The notes under the pieces are model-generated. The model saw only the letters and a list, made by a program, of their open reading frames with translations. It had not been told where the DNA came from and did no database searches. The translations under genes were made by a program, and so were the position numbers. 6,175 nucleotides of DNA from assembly GCA_003225615.1 (NCBI GenBank), contig QIAS01000014.1:1-6175 (forward strand). Direction: 5' to 3'. The stretch is from Acidobacteriota bacterium. Its GTDB lineage: Bacteria; Acidobacteriota; Terriglobia; Terriglobales; Acidobacteriaceae. Below, in pieces: positions 1-4,814 of this stretch (position 1 is its first letter; every line of letters starts with the position of its first letter).

Positions 1-951
1 CAAACCGCCATTCATTACTCGGTTTCTCTCGCAAATCTCAACGATCACCTCGTCGCTGTCACCATTGATTTGCCCCCAGGAAGCCCCGAGCGCGACCTGC
101 AGCTTCCGGTGTGGAACGCGCTTTACCAGGTGCGCGACTTCTCTCAATTCGTGACTACGGTGGAAGCCAGGAACCCCCTGGAACGGCCGCTCGAGGTCCG
201 CAAGCTGAACAAGAGTTTGTGGCGCGTGAGTGGAGCGGATACCGGCGCGCAAGTGAAGTATCAGATGTTCGCCGACGTGAGCGGTCCGTATGGGGCGCAA
301 CTTGATTCATCGCACGCGTTTTTCAATCTGGCTGAGATTCTCATGTACCCGGTGGATGCCCGGTCCTCGCCGACGGTGCTGCACATCGGGGATGTGCCGC
401 GATATTGGAAGATCGCTACCGCACTGCAGCGGACTTCGCAAGGGGAATTCGAGGCCGAGGATTATGACCGGCTCGTGGATTCTCCTGTGGAAATAGGCTC
501 GTTTCAGGAGTCCGATTTCGCGGAAGGTGGCGGGCATTATCGCGTGGTCGTGGATGCTGACCCGTCGGATTACGTGATGCAGAAGGTTGTCGCTGCGCTG
601 CGGCCCATTGTGGCTGCCGCGACCACCTGGATGAATGATCGGCCGTTTGACAATTATTTATTTCTCTACCACTTTCCTCGCGAACCCGGCGGCGGTGGAA
701 TGGAGCACGCGTATTCCACCGCGATTGAAGTGAATGCGCAGTTGCTGGCGGATAATCCACTGTCACTGGCCGATGTGACGGCACATGAATTTTTTCATTT
801 GTGGAACGTGAAGCGCATACGGCCGCAGTCGCTCGAGCCGGTGGATTACACCTTACACGAAGGAGAATTACACCACTGCTCTTTGGTTCAGCGAAGGTGT
901 AACCAGCACGGTGGAAGATTACATTCTTCTGCGGGCGGGGCTGCTGGATGA
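1..951 (+). CDS. M61 family metallopeptidase, N-terminal and HEXXH part (5' end outside window; frame broken at 3' end)
   Basis: The frame is open from base 1 (CAA, Gln), so the true start and any signal peptide lie upstream; the TTG at 70 is only an internal codon. The protein starts in the beta-rich N-terminal domain of M61 peptidases (IHYSVSLAN..., then LQLPVWNALYQVRDFSQFV). The catalytic domain follows, with a GGGGMEH substrate-side motif at 691-711 and the zinc-binding HEFFH at 784-798, continuing into LWNVKRIRPQSLEP. These features identify an aminopeptidase-like M61 enzyme, usually exported in Gram-negative bacteria. From about base 853 the translation (LHEGELHHCSLV...) no longer resembles the family and ends at a TGA (949-951). 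The expected continuation lies in frame +2. As read, this fragment has the first two zinc ligands but lacks the third (Glu, codon 893-895) and the PDZ domain, so it should be inactive. Family assignment is firm; whether the break is real is unknown. Confidence 0.88.
   Translation, partial: QTAIHYSVSLANLNDHLVAVTIDLPPGSPERDLQLPVWNALYQVRDFSQFVTTVEARNPLERPLEVRKLNKSLWRVSGADTGAQVKYQMFADVSGPYGAQLDSSHAFFNLAEILMYPVDARSSPTVLHIGDVPRYWKIATALQRTSQGEFEAEDYDRLVDSPVEIGSFQESDFAEGGGHYRVVVDADPSDYVMQKVVAALRPIVAAATTWMNDRPFDNYLFLYHFPREPGGGGMEHAYSTAIEVNAQLLADNPLSLADVTAHEFFHLWNVKRIRPQSLEPVDYTLHEGELHHCSLVQRRCNQHGGRLHSSAGGAAG
846..858 (+). other. Frameshift site: 6-bp direct repeat TTACAC separated by 1 bp
   Basis: TTACAC occurs at 846-851 and again at 853-858, a 7-nt near-tandem unit. 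Removing one 7-nt unit gives GTG GAT TAC ACG AAG GAG AAT TAC, that is VDYTKENYTTALWFSEG. This keeps the four-residue spacing between DY and YT that I recall from M61 enzymes (for example DYDREVYTRALW). Deleting a single base would also restore frame but leaves two extra residues. The duplication is imperfect (C at 852 where an exact copy would have A), so slippage plus a substitution, or a local assembly error, are both possible. Confidence 0.7.
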
Positions 952-1738
952 GCGCCAGTATTTCAAGCGGCTGGGGGAGCAAATCACCACGCTGGAGCGG
1001 CATCCGGCACACTTGAAGCAATCGGCGGAAGAGTCAAGCTTGGATGCATGGCTGGAAAAATATCCGTATTACCGGTCGCCGGAACACAGCATTTCTTATT
1101 ACAACAAAGGCCAGTTGCTCGGGGTGATGCTCGATTTGACGATGCGGGAGGCGAGTCATGGAGCGGCGTCGCTGCGCGAGGTGTTTCAATGGATGAATCA
1201 GAATTATGCAAAACAAGGCCGCTTGTTTGCGGACTCTGCCGGCGTTCGGCAGGCGGCGGAAGCGGTTAGCCATGCGGACTTGGGATTGTTCTTCCAAAAG
1301 TATGTCGTCGGCACAGAGGAAATTCCCTGGGATAATTTTTTCAGCGGCGTTGGCGTGCGTGTGGTGAAGAATCAGACGACAGCAGGCGATCCGGGCTTCA
1401 CTGCAGCCCAAAACTTCGATGCTCCGGCCGTGGTATTGACGGTTAAGGCAGACAGCGAGGCGCAGCGCGCGGGATTGATGGTGGGTGATGCCATCCTCGA
1501 ACTGAACGGGCGAGCGACGGCTTCCGATTTTGGGGAGCAACTCCAACTGATTCCCCGCGGGACCATGCTGCGGGTGCGAATACGGCGCGGCCGTGAAGAG
1601 CGCTCGCTGCGGTGGAGAGTGGGCAACAAGGAAGAAGTTGAGTTCGTGTTGCAGGATGTGGAGAATATCACGCCGCAGCAGAAAGCTCGCCGAACAGCTT
1701 GGTTGGCGGGGGAATCGCAAGGAGAGATGCGTCCGTGA
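854..1738 (+). CDS. M61 family metallopeptidase, C-terminal catalytic and PDZ part (continuation after frameshift)
   Basis: This frame holds the missing half of the peptidase. From 854 it reads YTKENYTTALWFSEGVTS, the M61 block carrying the third zinc ligand (Glu of SEG, 893-895). The rest of the helical catalytic domain follows (YNKGQLLGVMLDLTMRE around 1101-1149). A PDZ domain lies at about 1435-1620, with the core VLTVKADSEAQRAGLMVGD and ILELNGRA. The tail ends in QQKARRTAWL, typical of the family C-terminus. The first start-like codon is a GTG at 911, but it falls after the catalytic Glu with no clear ribosome site, so I read this as a continuation of the upstream fragment and not as a separate gene. 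Joined to bases 1-845 with 7 nt removed it gives about 576 residues from the window edge, a normal M61-PDZ size. The TGA stop (1736-1738) overlaps the next gene's GTG start. Confidence 0.85.
   Translation, partial: YTKENYTTALWFSEGVTSTVEDYILLRAGLLDERQYFKRLGEQITTLERHPAHLKQSAEESSLDAWLEKYPYYRSPEHSISYYNKGQLLGVMLDLTMREASHGAASLREVFQWMNQNYAKQGRLFADSAGVRQAAEAVSHADLGLFFQKYVVGTEEIPWDNFFSGVGVRVVKNQTTAGDPGFTAAQNFDAPAVVLTVKADSEAQRAGLMVGDAILELNGRATASDFGEQLQLIPRGTMLRVRIRRGREERSLRWRVGNKEEVEFVLQDVENITPQQKARRTAWLAGESQGEMRP
1719..1737 (+). promoter_or_regulatory. Shine-Dalgarno and overlapping stop/start (GTGA) deciding the plsC start
   Basis: AAGGAG at 1719-1724 lies 10 nt before the GTG at 1735. GTG and the upstream TGA share bases in the tetramer GTGA (1735-1738), the classic arrangement for translational coupling. 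An alternative TTG at 1699 would give 12 unconvincing extra residues and lies upstream of this site. An in-frame ATG at 1753 is possible but would cut into the hydrophobic N-terminus. Confidence 0.65.
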
Positions 1739-2487
1739 TCCGCACCATCGTGATGCTGGCCTTCTGGTCGGTGATGTTGCCGCTAGCCGCGCTGGTGTGC
1801 TTTCCGTGGACGTTCATCACAGGGAACGTGAATTTTCTCTATCGCGTGGCGATGTGGGGGGCGTGGACTGGGGTGCGGTTGGCAGGCGTGCAGGTGCGGA
1901 CGGTGGGATTGGAGCGGTTGGATCCGAACCGCACGTATATTTTCATGTCGAACCATGCGTCCAATATTGATCCGCCGATTCTGATTCCGCTTATTCCGCG
2001 GCGCACTTCGGTGATGGCCAAGAAGGAGCTGTTCAGCTATCCGATTCTAGGCAAGGCCATGCGCTTGGGCTCGCTGGTGCCGGTGGATCGCGGCAATCGG
2101 GAGGCGGGCATCGCGGCGGTGCATACGGCTTCGGAGGTGATTCGGCAAGGCATCAACATGACAATTTACGTGGAAGGCAAGCGGTCTTTCGATGGAAAGC
2201 TCTTGCCATTCAAAAAGGGCCCGTTTTATCTGGCGCTAGAGGCGGGGGTACCGGTGGTTCCGGTAACAATTGCAGGAAGCCATTACGTGATGCCTAAGCG
2301 GAGATTTGCGATCAAGCGGGGGTTGGTGACGATCATCTTTCATGATCCGATTGAGCCGAAGGATTTCGGGGATCGCGAGTGTCTTATGGAAAGTGTCCGG
2401 GGGCTGATTGACGGCGGCTTGCCAGAGGAATTTCAGGGAGAAAAAGCCCAAACCCGAAGGACACCAAGGATCACGAAGGAACCGTGA
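1735..2487 (+). CDS. plsC: 1-acyl-sn-glycerol-3-phosphate acyltransferase (PlsC/LPLAT family)
   Basis: The predicted protein has 250 residues. PlsC enzymes transfer an acyl chain to lysophosphatidic acid to make phosphatidic acid at the inner membrane. A hydrophobic segment at residues 5-28 anchors the N-terminus. The acyltransferase blocks appear in order: NHASNID (73-79, the HX4D catalytic motif), VPVDRGN (116-121), VEGKRS (146-151, the position of the usual PEGTRS phosphate-binding motif) and GVPVVPVTI (171-179). Length and spacing are normal for the family. The gene overlaps the M61 stop codon and probably shares its transcript. The last residues, from about 239 on (TRRTPRITKEP), are encoded by the left arm of an intergenic-type repeat and are unlikely to belong to the ancestral protein. 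LPLAT relatives acting on other lipids share these motifs, so family membership is sure and the exact substrate is inferred. Confidence 0.92.
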   Translation: MIRTIVMLAFWSVMLPLAALVCFPWTFITGNVNFLYRVAMWGAWTGVRLAGVQVRTVGLERLDPNRTYIFMSNHASNIDPPILIPLIPRRTSVMAKKELFSYPILGKAMRLGSLVPVDRGNREAGIAAVHTASEVIRQGINMTIYVEGKRSFDGKLLPFKKGPFYLALEAGVPVVPVTIAGSHYVMPKRRFAIKRGLVTIIFHDPIEPKDFGDRECLMESVRGLIDGGLPEEFQGEKAQTRRTPRITKEP

Positions 2488-2532
2488 ACGGCTGAAAGGT
2501 TCCCTTCGTGCGACTTCGTGTCCTTTGTGGTT
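2450..2532. repeat. Long imperfect inverted repeat (ACAAAGGACACGAAG-type) between convergent plsC and lpxD
   Basis: The left arm at about 2450-2483 and right arm at about 2498-2532 are imperfect reverse complements. The core left arm reads AAGGACACCAAGGATCACG followed by AAGGAACC. The reverse complement of the right arm reads AAGGACACGAAGTCGCACG followed by AAGGGAACC. About 14 nt separate the arms. The transcript from either strand could form a long stem, so the element may end transcription of both converging genes, although there is no clear T-run. It resembles short dispersed intergenic repeats that I recall from several soil phyla, which often translate as KGHEGHEG on one strand. The left arm encodes the end of PlsC; the right arm runs into the lpxD stop (TAA, 2534-2532). 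Confidence 0.72.
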
Positions 2533-3536
2533 TACGCTTTTTCCGACTTCGCGCGAACTGCTTTGGCGATTTCGGGCAATTTGTTGAATACGGCAGAGCA
2601 GCGCAGCCAAAGCTTGTTGTCGATGGCGGGATAGCCGCTGACTACCGCGCCGGCCGGAACATCGTTGGGAATCCCACTCTGAGCTGTGGCGATAGCGCCG
2701 TCGCCGATTTTGCAGTGTCCGGCAACTCCAACCTGTCCGGCGAGAATCACTTTATCGCCAATTTCAGTGGAACCTGCAAGTCCCACCTGCGCGCATAAAA
2801 GCGCGTCCTCTCCAACCCTGGAGCCGTGCCCTACTTGGACAAGATTGTCAACCTTGGCGCCTCGGGCTACATGCGTTTCACCCACACTGGCACGGTCTAT
2901 GCAAGCGTTGGCCTGGACCTCGACATCATCTTCAACCACCGCCGGGCCGGATTGGACGATTTTGTTCCAGTGGCCAGAATCATCTTTGGCAAAGCCGAAG
3001 CCGTCGGCCCCGATGATGACCCCGTTTTGGAGGATGACATTGCTGCCGATGCGGCAGTGCTCGCGGACGACGGCGTGGGCGTGGGCGAAAAAGTTATCTC
3101 CGATTTTAGCTCGCTGGTAAATAACAACGTGGGCGAGCAGCACGGCATTTTTTCCGATTTCGACGTGTTCGTCGATGAACACGTAGGGGCCGATGTGCGC
3201 ATCAGGGCCGACTTTCGCGGTGGGGTGAATGACCGCAGTTGCATGCACTCCTGGGGCGTATTTGGGGGGGTGGTAAAAAAATTCGATGGCGCGGGCGAAG
3301 GCGAGATAAGGATTTTTGGAGCGCAGCATGGCCGTCGCGATGGCGGGGAAGTCCTCCGCGACAATGACGCCGGAGGCGCGGGTAGTGCGGGCGGCAGCGT
3401 CATATTTGGGATTGCCCACAAATGCTATCTGGCCGGGCGCGGCTTCTTCGATTCCCGCGACTCCGGTTATTTCCGTGTCGGGGGAGCCGTTTTCCAGACG
3501 AGCGTTCAGGGCGGAGGCGATTTGTGCGAGTTTCAT
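2532..3536 (-). CDS. lpxD: UDP-3-O-acylglucosamine N-acyltransferase LpxD
   Basis: The protein has 334 residues and looks complete. LpxD adds the N-linked hydroxyacyl chain from acyl-ACP to UDP-3-O-acylglucosamine, the third step of lipid A synthesis, in the cytoplasm as a homotrimer. The N-terminal uridine-binding domain covers about residues 1-95 (MKLAQIASALNARL..., SKNPYLAFARAIEFF). A left-handed beta-helix of hexapeptide repeats follows (about 97-300: VIHPTAKVG, AHIGPYVFI, VEIGKNAVL). Key positions are GADGFGFA at 176-183, VQVGHGSRVG with His237 (counterpart of E. coli catalytic His239) and GVAGHCKIG with His274 (counterpart of His276). A C-terminal helix (NKLPEIAKAVRAK) closes it. The start is ATG at 3536-3534; upstream I see only a weak ribosome site. 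The gene faces plsC head-on, and its stop codon falls in the edge of the shared inverted repeat. Its presence implies LPS-type lipid A. Confidence 0.97.
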   Translation of the reverse strand: MKLAQIASALNARLENGSPDTEITGVAGIEEAAPGQIAFVGNPKYDAAARTTRASGVIVAEDFPAIATAMLRSKNPYLAFARAIEFFYHPPKYAPGVHATAVIHPTAKVGPDAHIGPYVFIDEHVEIGKNAVLLAHVVIYQRAKIGDNFFAHAHAVVREHCRIGSNVILQNGVIIGADGFGFAKDDSGHWNKIVQSGPAVVEDDVEVQANACIDRASVGETHVARGAKVDNLVQVGHGSRVGEDALLCAQVGLAGSTEIGDKVILAGQVGVAGHCKIGDGAIATAQSGIPNDVPAGAVVSGYPAIDNKLWLRCSAVFNKLPEIAKAVRAKSEKA

Positions 3537-3544
3537 AAGTGAAT

Positions 3545-3560
3545 TCCCGCGGAGGCGGGA
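3545..3560 (-). other. Small perfect hairpin in the lpxD leader
   Basis: TCCCGC (3545-3550) and GCGGGA (3555-3560) form a 6-bp perfect stem with a 4-nt loop, ending about 8 nt before the lpxD ATG on the minus strand. The only purine-rich stretch in front of the start (GCGGGA in the mRNA) is the arm nearest the start codon, so folding could affect ribosome access. This is inference from position; a chance palindrome is possible in GC-rich DNA. Confidence 0.3.
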
Positions 3561-3672
3561 TGTTGGGGTGATTCTAATGGAGTGGGACAGGTTTTGGCTG
3601 GAGCCGACTAGTTTCTGGTTTGTTTGCTGGTCTAGGAGTTGCCCACTTCGATTTCAGGCCCAGTAGTCGCGG

Positions 3673-3746
3673 GGCTCGCTTCGCTCGCTGGACGGGCCGA
3701 GAGAGCCTGCCCTGAGCGGAGTCGAAGGGCGCCCGTCCCCCCGTGG
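3673..3746. repeat. GC-rich hairpin element, copy A, with long loop carrying a second repeat-like motif
   Basis: The left part (GGCTCGCTT at 3673-3681, then GGACGGGC at 3690-3697) pairs with GCCCGTCC at 3731-3738 as a perfect 8-bp stem, followed by CGTGG. The same ends occur in copy B at 4759-4807. The 33-nt loop (3698-3730) contains CCTGAGCGGAGTCGAAGG, which resembles another dispersed bacterial intergenic repeat (CCTTCGACTTCGCTCAGG on the other strand, from memory), plus an inner GCCCT/AGGGC pair. The element ends 18 bp beyond the stop codon of the minus-strand gene at 3765. The rest of the 3537-3764 gap holds nothing else I can name. Confidence 0.55.
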
Positions 3747-3764
3747 TTCGTGCTGCTCGGCGGC

Positions 3765-4508
3765 TTATAGTTTCGCAGCGATCTTGCGGCCTAGCTCTGC
3801 TCCTCGGGTGTGAGTATCGGGTACGTATATGGTTTCGAGCGAGATCATGCTGTCTCCCTTGAGCACGTATAAAGCGTGACCGAAGGAGCCGATCATGGCA
3901 TGGTCGCCCACGCCGGAGACATCTTCAAAGCCGGGAACGACAGACATGGTGGCACGCAAGGGTCCCCACCCGGTGCGTCCGAAATCCCGCTTTATGGTGA
4001 AAGCGAATACCCGGCCATCTTTGTCGGGCTGTGTCATGCCAAGCGCCTTTACCATGCCCTCCATGTCTTTCGTGTCCTTCAGAAGGGACAGCGGATTGTC
4101 GGATTTCGACTCTGGCTGCTGGGCGCCATGAGCTGATTCTTTGCGTGCCTCTTCGATGGCCATGCGCTGCAATTGAGTGAAGGCGGCAGGATTGGTGTAG
4201 TAGGCGCAGCCAGGATCGGAGCCCTCCGTCATTTCTGTAGTCTTTTCAATCGTGACTCCCAAGACCTGTTGTAAGTCTTCGCGGGAAAGCAGGGCGCAGG
4301 AGTTGCCTTGGGTTGCGTTTACCTGATCCGACGAGCTGGGTCCGGTGTAAGTGGCGATCCTACGCTTGACCCGGTAAACGCCATAGAAAGTGGCAGCCAG
4401 TCCCATGAGGAACATCAGAAACACAATGCCGCCTATCAGCAGGAGCGCTTTGCCAAACCCCGAGCTTTTTTGTGGGTTGCGCGGCGGACTGGGGCGGACG
4501 GGGCGCAC
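3765..4508 (-). CDS. Membrane-anchored protein of unknown function, TM and extracytoplasmic part (3' piece of a frameshifted zinc-ribbon gene)
   Basis: Read from the first start-like codon (GTG at 4508) this gives 247 residues, but that start lies inside the coding region of the zinc-ribbon frame and has no ribosome site, so it is probably not the natural start. A strong transmembrane helix covers residues 21-45 (ALLLIGGIVFLMFLMGL...), followed by basic residues (RVKRR). The remaining 200 residues form one domain with two cysteines (71 and 101) in a pattern SCALLSREDLQQVLGV...GCAYYTNP. This recalls exported DUF3558-like domains (C-LL-...-vLG-...-C-Y), which suggests an outward-facing domain with a possible disulfide. 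Function is not recognised. Joined to the upstream frame by dropping one A in the A6 run at 4466-4471, the full protein is 274 residues: zinc ribbon, Pro/Ala linker, TM, outer domain. Confidence 0.72.
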   Translation of the reverse strand: MRPVRPSPPRNPQKSSGFGKALLLIGGIVFLMFLMGLAATFYGVYRVKRRIATYTGPSSSDQVNATQGNSCALLSREDLQQVLGVTIEKTTEMTEGSDPGCAYYTNPAAFTQLQRMAIEEARKESAHGAQQPESKSDNPLSLLKDTKDMEGMVKALGMTQPDKDGRVFAFTIKRDFGRTGWGPLRATMSVVPGFEDVSGVGDHAMIGSFGHALYVLKGDSMISLETIYVPDTHTRGAELGRKIAAKL

Positions 4509-4590
4509 TGGGAGCTTGGGCGCGCTGGCCGCACTTTACGCAGAATGGGCCGGTGAGCGGAGCACCGCAGCTGGTGCAGAAACTTGGCAT
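4360..4590 (-). CDS. Zinc-ribbon N-terminal part of the same gene (5' piece, runs out of frame)
   Basis: The ATG at 4590-4588 is preceded by a near-perfect ribosome site. The product begins MPSFCTSCGAPLTGPFCVKC: two CxxC knuckles (Cys5/8 and Cys17/20) typical of a small cytoplasmic zinc ribbon. A Pro/Ala/Gln-rich linker follows to about residue 42 (QPTKK). After that, at the A6 run (4466-4471), this frame reads LGVWQSAPADRR and ends at residue 76 without a membrane helix, while the adjacent frame begins SSGFGKALLLIGG, the expected linker-to-TM continuation. I therefore read 3765-4590 as one gene: removing one base gives exactly 275 codons. The frame break could be a homopolymer sequencing error or a true mutation. 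Whether zinc is bound is inferred from the cysteines only. Confidence 0.72.
   Translation of the reverse strand: MPSFCTSCGAPLTGPFCVKCGQRAQAPSAPRPPQSAAQPTKKLGVWQSAPADRRHCVSDVPHGTGCHFLWRLPGQA
4466..4471 (-). other. Frameshift site: A6 run (minus strand) in the zinc-ribbon gene
   Basis: On the minus strand the zero frame reads CCC ACA AAA AAG CTC. With five A instead of six it becomes CCC ACA AAA AGC TCG GGG TTT, giving PTKSSGF and joining the zinc ribbon to the TM segment. Two added A would also work (PTKKSSGF). The A AAA AAG heptamer matches a dnaX-type -1 slippery site, but a -1 shift meets a stop after nine codons, so it does not explain the split. Confidence 0.7.
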
Positions 4591-4594
4591 GGCT

Positions 4595-4601
4595 CCTCCT
4601 T
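4595..4601 (-). promoter_or_regulatory. Shine-Dalgarno AAGGAGG of the zinc-ribbon gene
   Basis: AAGGAGG on the minus strand lies 4 nt before the ATG at 4590. It selects this ATG over the in-frame ATG at 4635, which would add 15 residues (MLHNFALCIGRQGGA) in front of the conserved MPSFCTSCG start. The ribosome site itself encodes part of that extension. Confidence 0.75.
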
Positions 4602-4740
4602 GCCTACCGATGCAGAGCGCGAAGTTGTGAAGCAATCTCTTTGTGGAGTTTGAGGGACCTGCGCCTCCAGCAAAGGAAGAACATTTTACTCTCGATTGTC
4701 AACCTGGTTTTGAGTGCGAGCAGGCACCCGTGCGTAGCAA

Positions 4741-4759
4741 CTACCGACGGCTCTGGTAG
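4741..4759. repeat. Short inverted repeat CTACC/GGTAG adjoining copy B
   Basis: CTACC at 4741-4745 and GGTAG at 4755-4759 form a 5-bp stem with a 9-nt loop immediately before the GC-rich element at 4759. It may be part of the same composite repeat; copy A has no obvious equivalent. Confidence 0.35.
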
Positions 4760-4807
4760 GCTCGCTTGGCTTGCAGGGACGGGCGAGGCCCGCCCGTCCC
4801 CACGTGG
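4759..4807. repeat. GC-rich hairpin element, copy B
   Basis: GGGACGGGCG (4776-4785) and CGCCCGTCCC (4791-4800) are a perfect 10-bp stem with a 5-nt loop. The left flank GGCTCGCTT (4759-4767) and right flank CGTGG (4803-4807) match copy A at 3673-3746. The element ends 7 bp beyond the TAA of the propeller gene. It could act as a transcript end or stabiliser, but no U-tract follows on the minus strand, so it is better called a REP-like dispersed element than a classical terminator. The rest of 4591-4814 holds only the leader of the zinc-ribbon gene. Confidence 0.6.
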
Positions 4808-4814
4808 CCGATCT

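Noticed and set aside
1034..1720. A 228-codon open frame on the - strand opposite the M61 C-terminal part
   Set aside because: It covers the PDZ and catalytic codons in antisense, has no recognisable motif and no ribosome site.
2236..2610. Minus-strand frame containing NHKGHEVARREP
   Set aside because: The KGHE-like stretch is the translated signature of the intergenic inverted repeat; the rest is antisense to plsC and the end of lpxD.
2826..3542. A 238-codon open frame on the + strand opposite lpxD
   Set aside because: It is the complement of an intact, motif-complete lpxD. Its composition (Gly/Asp/Val-rich, no recognisable domain) is typical of an antisense shadow in GC-rich DNA.
3572..3577. 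TAGAAT on the minus strand as a -10 box for lpxD
   Set aside because: No recognisable -35 sequence lies 16-18 bp upstream, so it is not separable from chance.
4462..4471. Programmed -1 ribosomal frameshift at A-AAA-AAG in the zinc-ribbon gene
   Set aside because: The -1 frame reads nine codons and stops. The TM domain needs a +1 (or -2) shift, and an A6 run is short for efficient transcriptional slippage.
4683..4702. TTGACA (minus strand, 4702-4697) followed by TAAAAT (4688-4683) upstream of the zinc-ribbon gene, as a promoter
   Set aside because: The two hexamers are only 8 bp apart, far short of the usual 16-18, and no good -10 lies at the right distance from TTGACA. A promoter in this gap is likely, but I cannot place it.
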